A stretch of DNA of 14,698 nucleotides, taken from Liolophura sinensis (Eukaryota > Mollusca > Polyplacophora > Chitonida > Chitonidae). Under the pieces are notes generated by a model. That model made no database searches. It was not told where the DNA came from and saw only the letters and a list, made by a program, of their open reading frames with translations. Location of the stretch: contig NC_088300.1 of assembly GCF_032854445.1 (NCBI RefSeq), positions 47,160,984 through 47,175,681 of the forward strand. Reading direction: 5' to 3'. Numbering within the stretch: the stretch's first letter is position 1; every line of letters begins with the position of its first letter. Shown here in pieces: positions 7,745 through 14,698 of the stretch. The translations under genes and the position numbers were made by a program.

Positions 7745-9037
7745 CTTTATTTCAACCGCCAGGGAATACTTCTGTCATAAATCCCAGTGATTAATTTAGG
7801 GCATACACTTTTCAGTTGCGTCAAGCTTTATCGTGACGGATATTGCTAAATGACTGTATATAAGAAATATTTGGTGCAGATGTTGATTTACAGAAAACAT
7901 GATACTGTTCAAACCTACATTTTGAGGCTAACAAATACGTCATTTATAGTTGTAAATTTTGTTTTAAATATACACAAGTATTACGCACAACCTTTCTTTC
8001 AAAAATATCTCATGCATAGCCTATATAGACACCAATTGTCAGAAACGTGTTTCTTTACAATTTTCCATTTTTTCTCATAAATGATAACTGAACTGTCTTA
8101 ACCTGTTGACCCTGAGCTCACGCACGTGTATGCAGGTGTATGGGTGATTGTCTTTGTTGTGTGTGAATGATAGGCTAAAAAAGGAAGATTGTTGTCTTAA
8201 ATTCGTATCTCTTCGATACAGCTTGGCTTTAACTCACTCGTTTTTTATTTCATTAATATATACCCCAGAAGCCAAAAAACTGCAAAACCGTTTAAAATTG
8301 ATGCCAAACATATCTGGGTTTTCTTAAAATTTCATTTTATTATAACCCTCGCGGTTTTTTAAAATAAGCACTAATCTTAATTTTGAGACTCAACTGAGAA
8401 TCGATTTCAAGCAAAATAGCACTTTATATTAGCATTTTTTTAACTCAATTTCCCACAATGCACTCCTCTTCGATAAAAAAAGAAAAACAGGTTCTTTGTA
8501 TTATGCAGTTATTTATCATGAAAAAAACCTTTAACTACACTTTAAAACTTGAGAACAATGTTTTCAACTTTTTTTCAATATCTTTTTAAAAACTCGAAAT
8601 TATTCTGTAGTGTTTTTTGTAGGTGATTTCGAGTTGTACACCCAAACATTCAAAACTGACCAATCTGAAATTTTGATTCACAAACACACACTGATAATAT
8701 TGTGCTTTATGTAATGACATATTAATAGAACATGCATTTTAGCATGATTAGAACTGTATTATTTGGTTTCAGAAAACTGTGTGTATACTATCATATTATT
8801 TTTGACAGTGGCATAGAAAATGGCAAATGGCATGTTTATGTTAAAATATCGACTATATATGTATAAGATTAAACCTATATATAGTCTGTTGCGAAAAAGA
8901 CTTTGGTTGGTTTTGAGAAAACATTTTAATATTATCTTGAAATTTTACGGTGGATATTCTTCTATGCTATTGAGATCCGAATATATAAAAAATGTTTATG
9001 TATGAGCAAATCTTGACATATGACATATCTCAAACCA
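7745..9037. other. AT-rich non-coding stretch
   Basis: No supported gene. Plus-strand open frames at 7850-8080 and 8820-9005 begin with ATG but have the base composition of their surroundings and no domain. An inverted repeat with 10-bp perfect arms lies at 8591-8600 and 8626-8635 (AACTCGAAAT and ATTTCGAGTT). Several A and T runs of 6-7 bases occur between 8275 and 8590. Confidence 0.45.
8591..8635. repeat. Inverted repeat, 10-bp arms
   Basis: AACTCGAAAT at 8591-8600 is the exact reverse complement of ATTTCGAGTT at 8626-8635, with a 25-base spacer. Wobble pairs could lengthen the stem by a few positions. No gene lies next to it. Confidence 0.7.
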
Positions 9038-9061
9038 GTTTAAAAAATATTTTTTAAACAG
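9036..9061. repeat. Perfect 22-bp AT-rich palindrome
   Basis: The core at 9038-9059 (GTTTAAAAAAT followed by its reverse complement) is a perfect palindrome. It extends to 26 bp (or 28 with the next pair) with one mismatched pair. It sits 20 bases upstream of the ATG at 9079. It could extrude as a cruciform, but no function is evident. Confidence 0.8.
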
Positions 9062-9078
9062 GCAAAATTCTGAGAAAC

Positions 9079-9354
9079 ATGAAATCAAAGCTACACCCCT
9101 TTTCTCTTGTCATATATAAACAATATAATAAACTTAGTTACAGTTTATTAATTTTTATAACTTTGTTTATTTTAAATCCTTTCTGCATGGAGACGTTTAT
9201 TCGAGAACCAGTTGTAAAATGTTCTGGTGAATATAAAAAAGCATTGTACTATGTATGTATGTATTTATTTATTGACAATTCGGCTGGTGCGTGCTGGACA
9301 ACAAAATACATTGTATATAAACACGATCTGTTTGCAGGTAATCAGTCCTTATAA
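9079..9354 (+). CDS. Possible small secreted or membrane ORF
   Basis: An ATG at 9079 opens a 91-residue frame ending in TAA at 9352-9354. The N-terminal part is KSKLHPFSLVIYKQYNK, followed by a hydrophobic run (SYSLLIFITLFILNPFC). That run could be a late signal anchor or a single membrane segment. After it comes a tail with four more cysteines. A donor-like CAG|GTAATC lies at 9336-9344 inside the frame, so the real coding part, if any, may end at 9338. Composition is AT-rich like the surroundings, and purine-first codons are about half, so support is weak. No family recognised. Confidence 0.18.
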   Translation: MKSKLHPFSLVIYKQYNKLSYSLLIFITLFILNPFCMETFIREPVVKCSGEYKKALYYVCMYLFIDNSAGACWTTKYIVYKHDLFAGNQSL

Positions 9355-9577
9355 ACGCCAGTCAATGGCCTGTACGGGCAATACCTGCTTGGGTGAAGGA
9401 AGGTGGCTTGTGCAGCGTCGTCTTCGGTTAGAGTAGTCCGATGTCACCGATTCCACTGTGCGGCAGGTGAAGCGTTTGGACAGGCGGGAAGAGGTCAGAC
9501 CACGCACCGTCTCATCCTTACCGAAGTTCACTAAACTGACAGAAGAAAATTGTCTTGACCCGTCATTTGACACGTAA
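9339..9577 (+). pseudogene. Coding-like plus-strand segment split by a TAG
   Basis: The GC-richer island starts here. One plus-strand frame reads VISPYKRQSMACTGNTC and RWLVQRRLRLE, stops at TAG 9434-9436, and is then open to TAA at 9575-9577. The second part is hydrophilic and charged (RQVKRLDRREEVRPRTVSS, then LTEENCLDPSFDT). The TAG is preceded by CGTCTTCGGTTAGAG, so its AG could be a splice acceptor making 9437 an exon start. The upstream part could equally follow the AG at 9337-9338. The opposite strand is also open over this interval (9349-9669), and the two cannot both be coding in an ordinary way. First-position purine bias slightly favours the plus strand. Family unknown. Confidence 0.22.
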
Positions 9578-9669
9578 TAATGGACCCGGAAATGGCCGCG
9601 CTCAAAATGTCTACGCAAAATGAAAGTCTGAACAAGATAGAGTTGTCCATAATTTGCCTCATTTCTCCA
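9349..9669 (-). CDS. Alternative minus-strand open frame, unknown
   Basis: The minus strand is open for 107 codons, from just after a TAA at 9672-9670 to a TAA at 9351-9349. It runs from WRNEANYGQLYLVQTFILRR, through VSNDGSRQFSSVSLVNFGKD, to the basic NRRRRCTSHLPSPKQ. Immediately after PKQ comes CAG|GTATTG (boundary at 9385/9384), a fair splice donor. A real exon might therefore be about 9669-9385. Fewer than half of its codons start with a purine, which argues against it. It is the mirror of the plus-strand candidate at 9339-9577, and at most one of them is likely to be real. Confidence 0.2.
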   Translation of the reverse strand, partial: WRNEANYGQLYLVQTFILRRHFERGHFRVHYYVSNDGSRQFSSVSLVNFGKDETVRGLTSSRLSKRFTCRTVESVTSDYSNRRRRCTSHLPSPKQVLPVQAIDWRL

Positions 9670-9685
9670 TTATTGTCAATAATAA

Positions 9686-9955
9686 GACGAAAGCTGTTTT
9701 TGTTGTCTGCCGATGATCCGTCGGCTCAATCTTCGTGACAGTGTAGCCGGCTGTGATCGATGTCCGCCACTCAAGACCGTGTCGGTCACCGACCAGGTTA
9801 ATATTTTGGTAAGCGCTGTAAATGGTATATCTTGTAACAGCTGTGGGTTGACACCAGAGAGTAAAATGAAGAGTCGTTCATCAAAAAGAAGGACACAAAG
9901 TAGGATTCAAAGACCATATAACGACGACGATGTAACATCGGAGATAGAAAATTGA
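9686..9955 (+). CDS. Candidate small protein or last exon with two CxxC pairs
   Basis: The frame is open from 9686, with an ATG at 9713, to TGA at 9953-9955. From the ATG the product is 80 residues. It has CDRC at residues 14-17 and CNSCGL at 41-46, giving a CX2C-X23-CX2C arrangement. A strongly basic Ser/Arg-rich stretch follows (KMKSRSSKRRTQSR, about 52-65), then an acidic tail (NDDDVTSEIEN). The two cysteine pairs plus a basic tail suggest a zinc-binding, nucleic-acid-binding protein. The CNSCGL is reminiscent of the second half of a GATA finger, but the spacing is longer than GATA's 17-18 and the central tryptophan-arginine motif is missing, so I do not assign that family. The second half has marked purine-first codon bias. 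A GTAAGC donor-like site at 9809 offers an alternative reading in which the exon ends there. Confidence 0.33.
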   Translation, partial: DESCFCCLPMIRRLNLRDSVAGCDRCPPLKTVSVTDQVNILVSAVNGISCNSCGLTPESKMKSRSSKRRTQSRIQRPYNDDDVTSEIEN

Positions 9956-10549
9956 GAATCACGTACAGAGTCGAACTCATAAACATAATCGTTCCTCAAA
10001 GTGTCCAATTACAGATGGTTTCTTGAATAATTTCCAGCGGGAAAAGCCCCGCCACGATATTGATTCCTAAACTTAATGAGATTTTTCTCCACGTATTCAT
10101 CAGTGAGAGTTTGGGGATCCAAAATCCGAACTTGACAAAAGTTTAATTCCATGTTTCGGCAAAAGTGTTCCTTCTCTATTCTAAGTGGTACCGATCATGT
10201 ACACGAACTAAGGAAAATGGAATTAAACCCGTAAATAACTTAAAAAAAGGATCCTCGTCCATTTGAAGAACTTTGCCTGCAGAGTTGATAATCGTCTGAC
10301 GTGTTCCTTCCTTTTTCATTACCGACTGTGTTTTCTCTTCACAATTGACAATATCCCATTAATCAAGTTCTCTGGTTTTTGAAATTGTGAAAATGTGAAT
10401 AGGTTAAACATATACAATATCTAACGAAATGTAAACCGTTTCCTTAAGAAACCTTATCAGACACACATTCAAAATGTATATACGCGACTAAATCAAGTCA
10501 TAACCCTACTGTCTTATAGAAGGTATTGCTTTTCCGAAATCACAGGAAT
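9956..10549. other. Non-coding stretch
   Basis: No coding-like frame was found on either strand. Composition returns to AT-rich. A pyrimidine-rich acceptor-like sequence (CCTACTGTCTTATAG) ends at about 10519, just before the hydrophobic ORF. If 9686-9955 is a last exon, its 3' untranslated region would be here, but no AATAAA was seen close downstream. Confidence 0.5.
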
Positions 10550-10837
10550 ATGTCCGCCAAACGTTTCGCCAAAGTAATTTTTCTACAATCAATTTCTGTG
10601 AAATATTTTAAAAGACTGTCTGTATATCTTTATGAAATCAGTTTACATTCAGGCATCCATTTATGTAATTTTTCTATTATTTTATCGCTGGTATATTTCT
10701 ATATTTGGTGGTTGGTTGCTTACCTTATTGGCGCCGAGTTTTTGGTTTTAGCCTTCAAGGATATTGTCATTTACTTAGAATTTTTGTTCATCTTCACCTT
10801 TCTAATATATTCACTCATGTATCCTCAGACGTTATAG
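10550..10837 (+). CDS. Possible multi-pass membrane ORF, unknown
   Basis: An ATG at 10550 (A at -3) opens a 95-residue frame ending in TAG at 10835-10837. The frame is also open upstream to 10520, immediately after a good acceptor-like CTGTCTTATAG. The N-terminal third is basic (MSAKRFAKVIF, VKYFKRLSVYLY). The rest is very hydrophobic, with two or three likely membrane segments: NFSIILSLVYFYIWWLVAYL, then about EFLVLAF, then EFLFIFTFLIYSLMY. Positively charged residues precede the first segment. No transporter or receptor family is recognisable. T-rich DNA produces hydrophobic frames by chance, and first-position purine use is below half, so the call is tentative. Confidence 0.22.
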   Translation: MSAKRFAKVIFLQSISVKYFKRLSVYLYEISLHSGIHLCNFSIILSLVYFYIWWLVAYLIGAEFLVLAFKDIVIYLEFLFIFTFLIYSLMYPQTL

Positions 10838-11321
10838 CAACTGGATTAGATGGCGTCTGAGAATGCAACAAAGTGAGGGGAACGAAAGTTAAGACTGAGA
10901 AAAGCAGACTTAACAAGTGTGAAGTGTGGCCTCATACATTGGTTTAAAGGCATCATGTTCTCATTATAGCTAAAGCTCTGAATGAGCCCCCCCCCTCCGA
11001 ACAGGTACACACGCACCAAAATAACTAAACAAAAACATGTAGACAAAAAAGGCGAGAGAGTGCAAAAAAGAACAAAAACTCACTGGTCCCAGATCCCAAT
11101 TCAAATGTAAGTTTTTACCTATACGTAAATTTGGCGAGTGTATTTTAGAGAAGAGACAGAAAACAACGCGCAGGGGGAAACTTTGGACACTGTTTAGCCG
11201 TGGAGAAAAAAGGGGCTTTATCAGTGTGGCTATACAGCGCATCCTGTTAGAGACAAACTAATGTGTTCTCAATTTTGTCTCGGAAAATAAAATCTCCAAT
11301 GTGTTTGTGTATACGGCACAG
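10838..11321. other. Non-coding stretch with a C run
   Basis: A run of C at about 10986-10994 interrupts otherwise A-rich plus-strand sequence. Minus-strand open frames at 10846-11046 and 10970-11242 are hydrophobic and include the G run as GGGG. I judge them chance frames. The right end (GTGTATACGGCACAG, ending 11321) looks like a splice acceptor for the following plus-strand frame. Confidence 0.4.
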
Positions 11322-11678
11322 AAGACAGAAAGTGTGTACCGGAGGCCTGGGCTAGAGCTTGCCGCGTGTTTATGTGATCAAATCGCTGTCTTCTCACCAA
11401 GCCAGGTTCAGACCCTGTTTAGATCCGCTGTGGATACTCTAGACGTAGGCTTGATAGCACTGGATTTTCACCACTTTGCCAAATATGTGCGTCTACGTCT
11501 TGCAGGAGAGGTTGTGGAAAGACGCGAAATCCTAAGGCGTGTTTCTAGCCGCGAGTCCAGCTCACGCTTGTGTCGTGGACCACTCGTGCCAGACGAGCCA
11601 AGGCTCCACCGGGCACCAAAAGAGCACACATTGCCGCTCTATTTTACAGTCTCGTGGCTCTATTTGCGATTTACTTGA
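11322..11678 (+). CDS. Candidate exon, unknown protein (frame 1 of the island)
   Basis: The plus-strand frame is open from 11262 to the TGA at 11676-11678. It becomes coding-like from 11322, after an acceptor-like GGCACAG, so this start was chosen. It encodes about 118 residues, from KTESVYRRPGLELAACLCDQ to FTVSWLYLRFT. In the middle are SPSQVQTLFRSAVDTLDVGL and an Arg/Glu-rich helix-like stretch (LRLAGEVVERREILRRVSS). There is no signal peptide or motif I can name. Codons are GC-richer than the flanks, and many begin with G or A. From about 11549 a second plus-strand frame is more coding-like than this one, so the true frame may switch there through a splice or an indel. Confidence 0.33.
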   Translation, partial: KTESVYRRPGLELAACLCDQIAVFSPSQVQTLFRSAVDTLDVGLIALDFHHFAKYVRLRLAGEVVERREILRRVSSRESSSRLCRGPLVPDEPRLHRAPKEHTLPLYFTVSWLYLRFT

Positions 11679-11791
11679 GATTTAATGATTTTCTGATAAA
11701 ATCGGAGGCGGTTAGACCTAGCTTTTACTTCAAACAAGCTATAGCCTTAGAAAAAAAAACTGGAATAAGAAAAGTAGAGATGACAGCTTAA
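11549..11791 (+). CDS. Candidate exon with one membrane segment (frame 2 of the island)
   Basis: After GTGTTTCTAG, an acceptor-like AG ending at 11548, this frame is open to TAA at 11789-11791, about 80 residues. It has a basic stretch (TTRARRAKAPPGTKRAH), a likely single membrane helix (IAALFYSLVALFAIYLRF), and a mixed charged tail (EAVRPSFYFKQ to IRKVEMTA). A basic cluster before the helix is the usual cytosolic-side signature of membrane proteins. Codons are strongly purine-first, more so than in the overlapping frame ending at 11678. Its stop overlaps the stop of the minus-strand block at 11788-12287 on a single TTAA. Family unknown. It could be an exon, or the 3' part of a frame-shifted pseudogene that begins at 11322. 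Confidence 0.33.
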   Translation, partial: PRVQLTLVSWTTRARRAKAPPGTKRAHIAALFYSLVALFAIYLRFNDFLIKSEAVRPSFYFKQAIALEKKTGIRKVEMTA

Positions 11792-12287
11792 TGCTGGGTG
11801 GCCAGCGAAGAGAGGCTTTCTCTCATATTCCAACCATCCCAAATACGGCGCCCTTGTTTGGAAGGCTGCTTGGGCGAAATTCTCCGTATTTCCACAAGCT
11901 GTACCTCTTCGCAGGTCACACTAGATTGTTGGAATGACTGCAACTTTCTTCAAATTTAAATTCAGGAAAATGTGTGTACGTAAGGCCTGTGGTTTCTGCC
12001 TGGCCTGACATTACACTCGAGGGGATCGCGCCGGGAGTCAATAGACATAGGCTGCCTAATCTGGTCTGGGTAAACCAGCCTGGAAGCTCCCTCAGATGTT
12101 TCCGTGCATCCAAAACACAGGCCAGGATATCCGCTCTCTCTAACCTACGCTTCATTTCTTCTACGTGATATTTCATGTAACAATGTTTAGAAGAGGCCGG
12201 CGAACGAAAGAAGGCCGAAATGAGCAAAATATGGACGTTCGGAAGAATCAACAGTGGCCAGGCAGACCGAAGGGCAAGCTCTTGGAC
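11788..12287 (-). pseudogene. Coding-like minus-strand block with one frame break
   Basis: Two minus-strand frames together cover this block. Frame A is open from 12287, directly after an acceptor-like GTGTTTAG, to TGA at 11918-11916 (123 residues). It has a hydrophobic start (SAWPLLILPNVHILLISAFF), then an internal ATG at 12176 leading into a helical, charged stretch (KYHVEEMKRRLERADIL), then PGWFTQTRLGSL. Frame B is open from 11949 to TAA at 11790-11788 (53 residues) and is strongly coding-like (CEEVQLVEIRRISPKQPSKQ, then IWDGWNMRESLSS). The two overlap at 11916-11949, so a single-base indel there would unite them. No family is recognised. The break suggests a pseudogene or decayed element, although an unseen splice cannot be excluded. 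An intact shorter product from the ATG at 12176 would have 86 residues. Confidence 0.35.
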
Positions 12288-12371
12288 CTAAACACGCAGA
12301 TTGTTTAACATTGGCAATCGATGACATTGTGACAGGCCGATTTGCCGAACGATTTAACGATTGACTGTTTA

Positions 12372-12395
12372 AGAGAGAGAGAGAGAGAGAGAGAG
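12372..12395. repeat. (AG)12 microsatellite
   Basis: Twelve uninterrupted AG units, read directly. It lies in AT-rich non-coding sequence about 85 bases from the start of the minus-strand block that begins at 12287. Confidence 0.95.
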
Positions 12396-13415
12396 GACAT
12401 TATAGATAGATCTCCGACACTGCAAACATCTAACTATACATTAATTTCGTCTGTTGTGAAACAGAAACCTGAGGTGATAATAGAAGTGCACCCTGCATAC
12501 TTTTGTAAATGACTTCCGGCCAACGATTGTAACAGTATATTTAAAAGTTAATTTATATAAAATTTTATTTAAAAGATTTAAAAATATAACAGATTTCATT
12601 GGTTTTAAAAGTCAATTAATGATTAGTAATTAGCAATATTATTAGTGTTGAATGTGATAAAAGGATGTAAGATACTTAGTGCAGTAGTTATCTTATACCT
12701 TCATCCAACACGACGCGCTATAACGAAAATCTGAATTACTTTGTCATAATATCGCTGACAATTAGCAATGAACTTTCGTTTGCCTCTAAACTTCATAACA
12801 GCAAACAGTAGTCATTCCCAATATCGTATACACACAATTAATGTGAAGCCTATATAAACTTTATTTTTCAAAGCCAAACGAACGAAATACAGATGTTCAA
12901 TATATGTGACGAAAGTACACTATACGAATGTTGAACACTTATTTGTCTTTGAAAACTGAAGATATGAAAGTCAGATTGTCTATACTTGTACAAAAGAGAT
13001 GGGTATTTCTGAGCAACGAATAGTCTGTAACTTGAGTCGTATATATGTAAACAAGAGAATAAAGTCTAGCGGCTTTGTCTCGTCTGGCAGGTTATGAATT
13101 CATTACATTTAATTTGGAAAGTTATTCTTTAGTTAATCTTTAGCCATTTCGGTTAAGTTTTGGCTAATGTATTGGAAATACAAGTTACCACTGAAAAGAG
13201 AAATCATTTTAAGGTGCAAGGAAAAGGTTTCTTCACATTTTTTACGCTGTTTTTTTACTTTTTTGTGCTAGTGTTGTTTTTTTAAAAGTTTATCGAACAC
13301 GAGTCCTCTGCATTTTCAACGTGTGACCAAGAAGCTTCATCAAATAATTTTTGTGATTAACTTTGGTGTGAATTTTTTTTGGTGAAAGTACTTTGTGTAT
13401 ATAGGTGTTCAATGT
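12396..13415. other. AT-rich non-coding stretch
   Basis: No coding-like frame of useful length was seen. Contents are low-complexity T and A sequence near 12540-12600, an AATAAAG hexamer near 13059 with no gene ending before it on the plus strand, and T runs of 7-8 bases near 13247-13285 and 13373-13380. Confidence 0.5.
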
Positions 13416-13580
13416 ATGCAATTTAATGCTGATTTTACCGTCTCTGTTTACATTATCTTGTTTCTTTTGACTTTGACTTTATTGTTTATAACAGTATCAG
13501 GAGAAAACATTGCTGTTTTGTTTAAATATATAAAAGACTATATAAGTGTAAATTATTGGACATTAATTCGAAAACAATAA
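13416..13580 (+). CDS. Possible small single-pass membrane ORF
   Basis: An ATG at 13416 opens a 54-residue frame starting MQFNADFTVS, with a strong hydrophobic segment (VYIILFLLTLTLLFITV) and a tail GENIAVLFKYIKDYIS to TLIRKQ. The stop codon TAA at 13578-13580 lies within CAATAAAG, so the frame would end inside a canonical polyadenylation hexamer. That is unusual for a real mRNA, because the cleavage site would follow almost at once. T-rich DNA readily yields such hydrophobic frames, so this is weak. Confidence 0.15.
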   Translation: MQFNADFTVSVYIILFLLTLTLLFITVSGENIAVLFKYIKDYISVNYWTLIRKQ

Positions 13581-13962
13581 AGTCATAAAACTTAAATGTA
13601 ATGCATTCAACATCAGGCATAACTGGACTCCTATAAGATTTCACATTTTGCTGTTAAGTTTGTGAAAATCTTCACTGAAGAAATCGTATATTGTAGTCAT
13701 TATAGTAGTTCATGCTGACATTAACACTCCTTGTCTCAACATCTCGTTTCCTGGCCCGTTACAGCCCCATGACATAACAAAAGACCCACAAAGAGACAGT
13801 ACGTGAAGAATTGTTATAGAAATAACCGACAATGGCATTTGTGGCCGATTTTTAATCTTTTGCTGTGATCGGCGTGTAAGATGACCACTGGAAGACCATT
13901 TCCCGTCACAAAAAGCTTCGCCGCGCGAACTATTTGATCAATAGGACGAAGAGAAAATTTAA
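13581..13962. other. Non-coding stretch, rising GC to the right
   Basis: No clear gene. The right half (from about 13740) is GC-richer and contains short frames only: ATGGCATTT on the plus strand at 13832, and ATGGTCTTCCAGTGG on the minus strand near 13895, each under 20 codons. If 13963-14436 is an exon, this would be intron or upstream sequence. I see no strong pyrimidine tract before 13963. Confidence 0.4.
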
Positions 13963-14436
13963 GAAACGGGCAAAAATGAGATTACAACATGGCTGGAAAC
14001 TCATCTGAGTTCTTTTTTCATCAGCACCGCCTCAGAAAAGACGTCTTGCAGTTTGCCCAGTGGCGATGGGAGGTCAATAGGCCCGGCTTTCTGCGGTGAT
14101 AACCTCCACCAAAAACACGTCGGGACCGACTCTCGAGGGGGCAGTGGAATAACGTTAGCCCCACTGTCAAATGAATTTTCAGATGACCCAAAGATGTTCG
14201 CAATTGTCGGAAGGTCATCGATAGCCGTACAAGACGCAAAAGTCAATTTATATAAGCGTCTTGAAAACTTGCTCGCGGTCTCACATCTGATAGAGGCCGA
14301 TGAAATAATAGGAGGTTACACTCGATCTTGCGATGGATTGATACACGAGGCACAGGATACAAGACTGTCCCTAGCGCAATTGCAATTCCAAATCATTTCA
14401 CCGGTCGGGTTTAAGGATAAAATGGAATGGTTGTGA
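13963..14436 (+). CDS. Longest open frame: candidate exon or element fragment
   Basis: The frame is open for 157 codons, from just after TAA at 13960-13962 to TGA at 14434-14436. There is no early ATG in frame, so it would be an exon or a 5'-truncated piece. The part from about 14020 looks most protein-like: STASEKTSCSLPSGDGRSIG, then CGDNLHQKHVGTDSRGGSG, LSNEFSDDPKMFAIVGRSSI, an acidic helix around SHLIEADEIIGGYT, and the end GFKDKMEWL. Purine-first codons dominate, and the stretch is GC-richer than its flanks. Both cysteines and glycines are frequent in the first half. The opposite strand is open over 14001-14310 as well. An ATG in another frame at 13989, in good context (AACATGGC), gives only 36 residues. 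No family is assigned with confidence. A fragment of a widespread mobile element is a reasonable alternative to a host gene. Confidence 0.35.
   Translation, partial: ETGKNEITTWLETHLSSFFISTASEKTSCSLPSGDGRSIGPAFCGDNLHQKHVGTDSRGGSGITLAPLSNEFSDDPKMFAIVGRSSIAVQDAKVNLYKRLENLLAVSHLIEADEIIGGYTRSCDGLIHEAQDTRLSLAQLQFQIISPVGFKDKMEWL
14001..14308 (-). CDS. Opposing open frame, alternative to the plus-strand call
   Basis: The minus strand is open for about 100 codons, ending in TGA at 14003-14001. Its second half is proline- and tryptophan-containing: SFDSGANVIPLPPRESVPTC, then FWWRLSPQKAGPIDLPSPLG, then KLQDVFSEAVLMKKELR. It has a plausible protein look, but purine-first codons are fewer than on the plus strand. 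Only one of the two strands is likely to be coding here. I prefer the plus strand but cannot decide without a homology search. Confidence 0.22.
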
Positions 14437-14698
14437 TTATTAGTTGTGCAAACTTGACCATAGTGTACAGACCCGTTAACTTTGTTGACTTGCTCTGGAA
14501 GGTTCAAACTTCGCCCTCCAGTTCGGGAGTTCATGATCTTATATATCTTTACAAAAAGCCTTGCGAATTTCAGCACAGCTGAGACTATGGTTTATTTGTA
14601 GAGAGGAGTAGCGATCTGGTCATAAGGGACTGCAAGTGTATAAGCCTGTATACATACAAACGTTGTAGTTAAACGACGCGGAGTGAGAACCTGGCTTG
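14437..14698. other. Non-coding end of window
   Basis: No frame of useful length is seen on the plus strand. The minus-strand open frame at 14316-14576 runs opposite the tail of the preceding candidate and has no domain. The last 100 bases are mixed composition without repeats. Confidence 0.4.

Noticed and set aside
10846-11242. Minus-strand open frames with a GGGG stretch
   Set aside because: Hydrophobic T-rich frames created by A-rich plus-strand DNA and a C run. No coding-like composition.
1-14698. CRISPR arrays, insertion sequences with clear terminal inverted repeats, LTRs, or recognisable reverse transcriptase, integrase or transposase motifs
   Set aside because: None found by reading both strands. 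No regularly spaced repeats other than the 20-bp array, and no long terminal repeats or catalytic motifs.

Overview
The window looks like AT-rich nuclear DNA from an animal, most likely a marine invertebrate. The grounds are indirect. No open frame exceeds about 160 codons in 14.7 kb. There are no ribosome-binding-site and operon patterns. Short microsatellites, tRNA-like relics and homopolymer runs are scattered throughout. The few coding-like stretches are short, GC-richer islands bounded by splice-like AG or GT signals. I recognised no protein family with confidence, so the lineage stays open (mollusc or other lophotrochozoan is a guess) and every gene call here is provisional.

Layout. 1-670: non-coding, with a tRNA-like relic. 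675-869 (-): the most exon-like piece, a terminal-exon candidate with a branch-point-like motif and a long pyrimidine tract. 1186-2738: AT-rich, with an inverted repeat, one small cysteine-containing ORF and a 20-bp tandem repeat. 2739-3060 (+): a coding-like stretch with an acceptor-like AG but an in-frame stop next to a run of nine A. 3061-4190: non-coding, with a second tRNA-like relic and a (TA)n tract. 4190-4500: promoter-like segment (two YY1-type motifs, a GTCACGTGAC E-box) with a small ORF that has a good start context. 4500-6940: AT-rich, with a tRNA A-box-like relic and hairpins. 6944-7543: a recent direct tandem duplication with a unit of about 309 bp. 7538-7741 (-): a charged, helical, exon-like frame abutting the duplication. 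7745-9340: AT-rich, with palindromes and a weak ORF. 9339-9955: GC-richer island, coding-like on both strands, including a plus-strand frame with two CxxC pairs. 10550-10837 (+): a hydrophobic ORF. 11322-12287: two coding-like blocks that converge tail to tail on a shared TTAA, each with its own frame break. 12300-13960: AT-rich, with a (GA)12 tract and a small membrane-type ORF. 13963-14436 (+): the longest open frame, with a shorter open frame opposite it.

The coding-like islands lie on alternating strands, so they do not read as one ordinary multi-exon gene. They fit best as scattered exons of different genes, or as decayed fragments of transposable elements or pseudogenes. Nothing shows how they would work together. 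I did not find a convincing novel system. The most useful items are the convergent broken frames at 11.3-12.3 kb, the bidirectionally open segment near 14 kb, the fresh tandem duplication beside an exon-like frame, and the promoter-like motif cluster at 4.2-4.5 kb.
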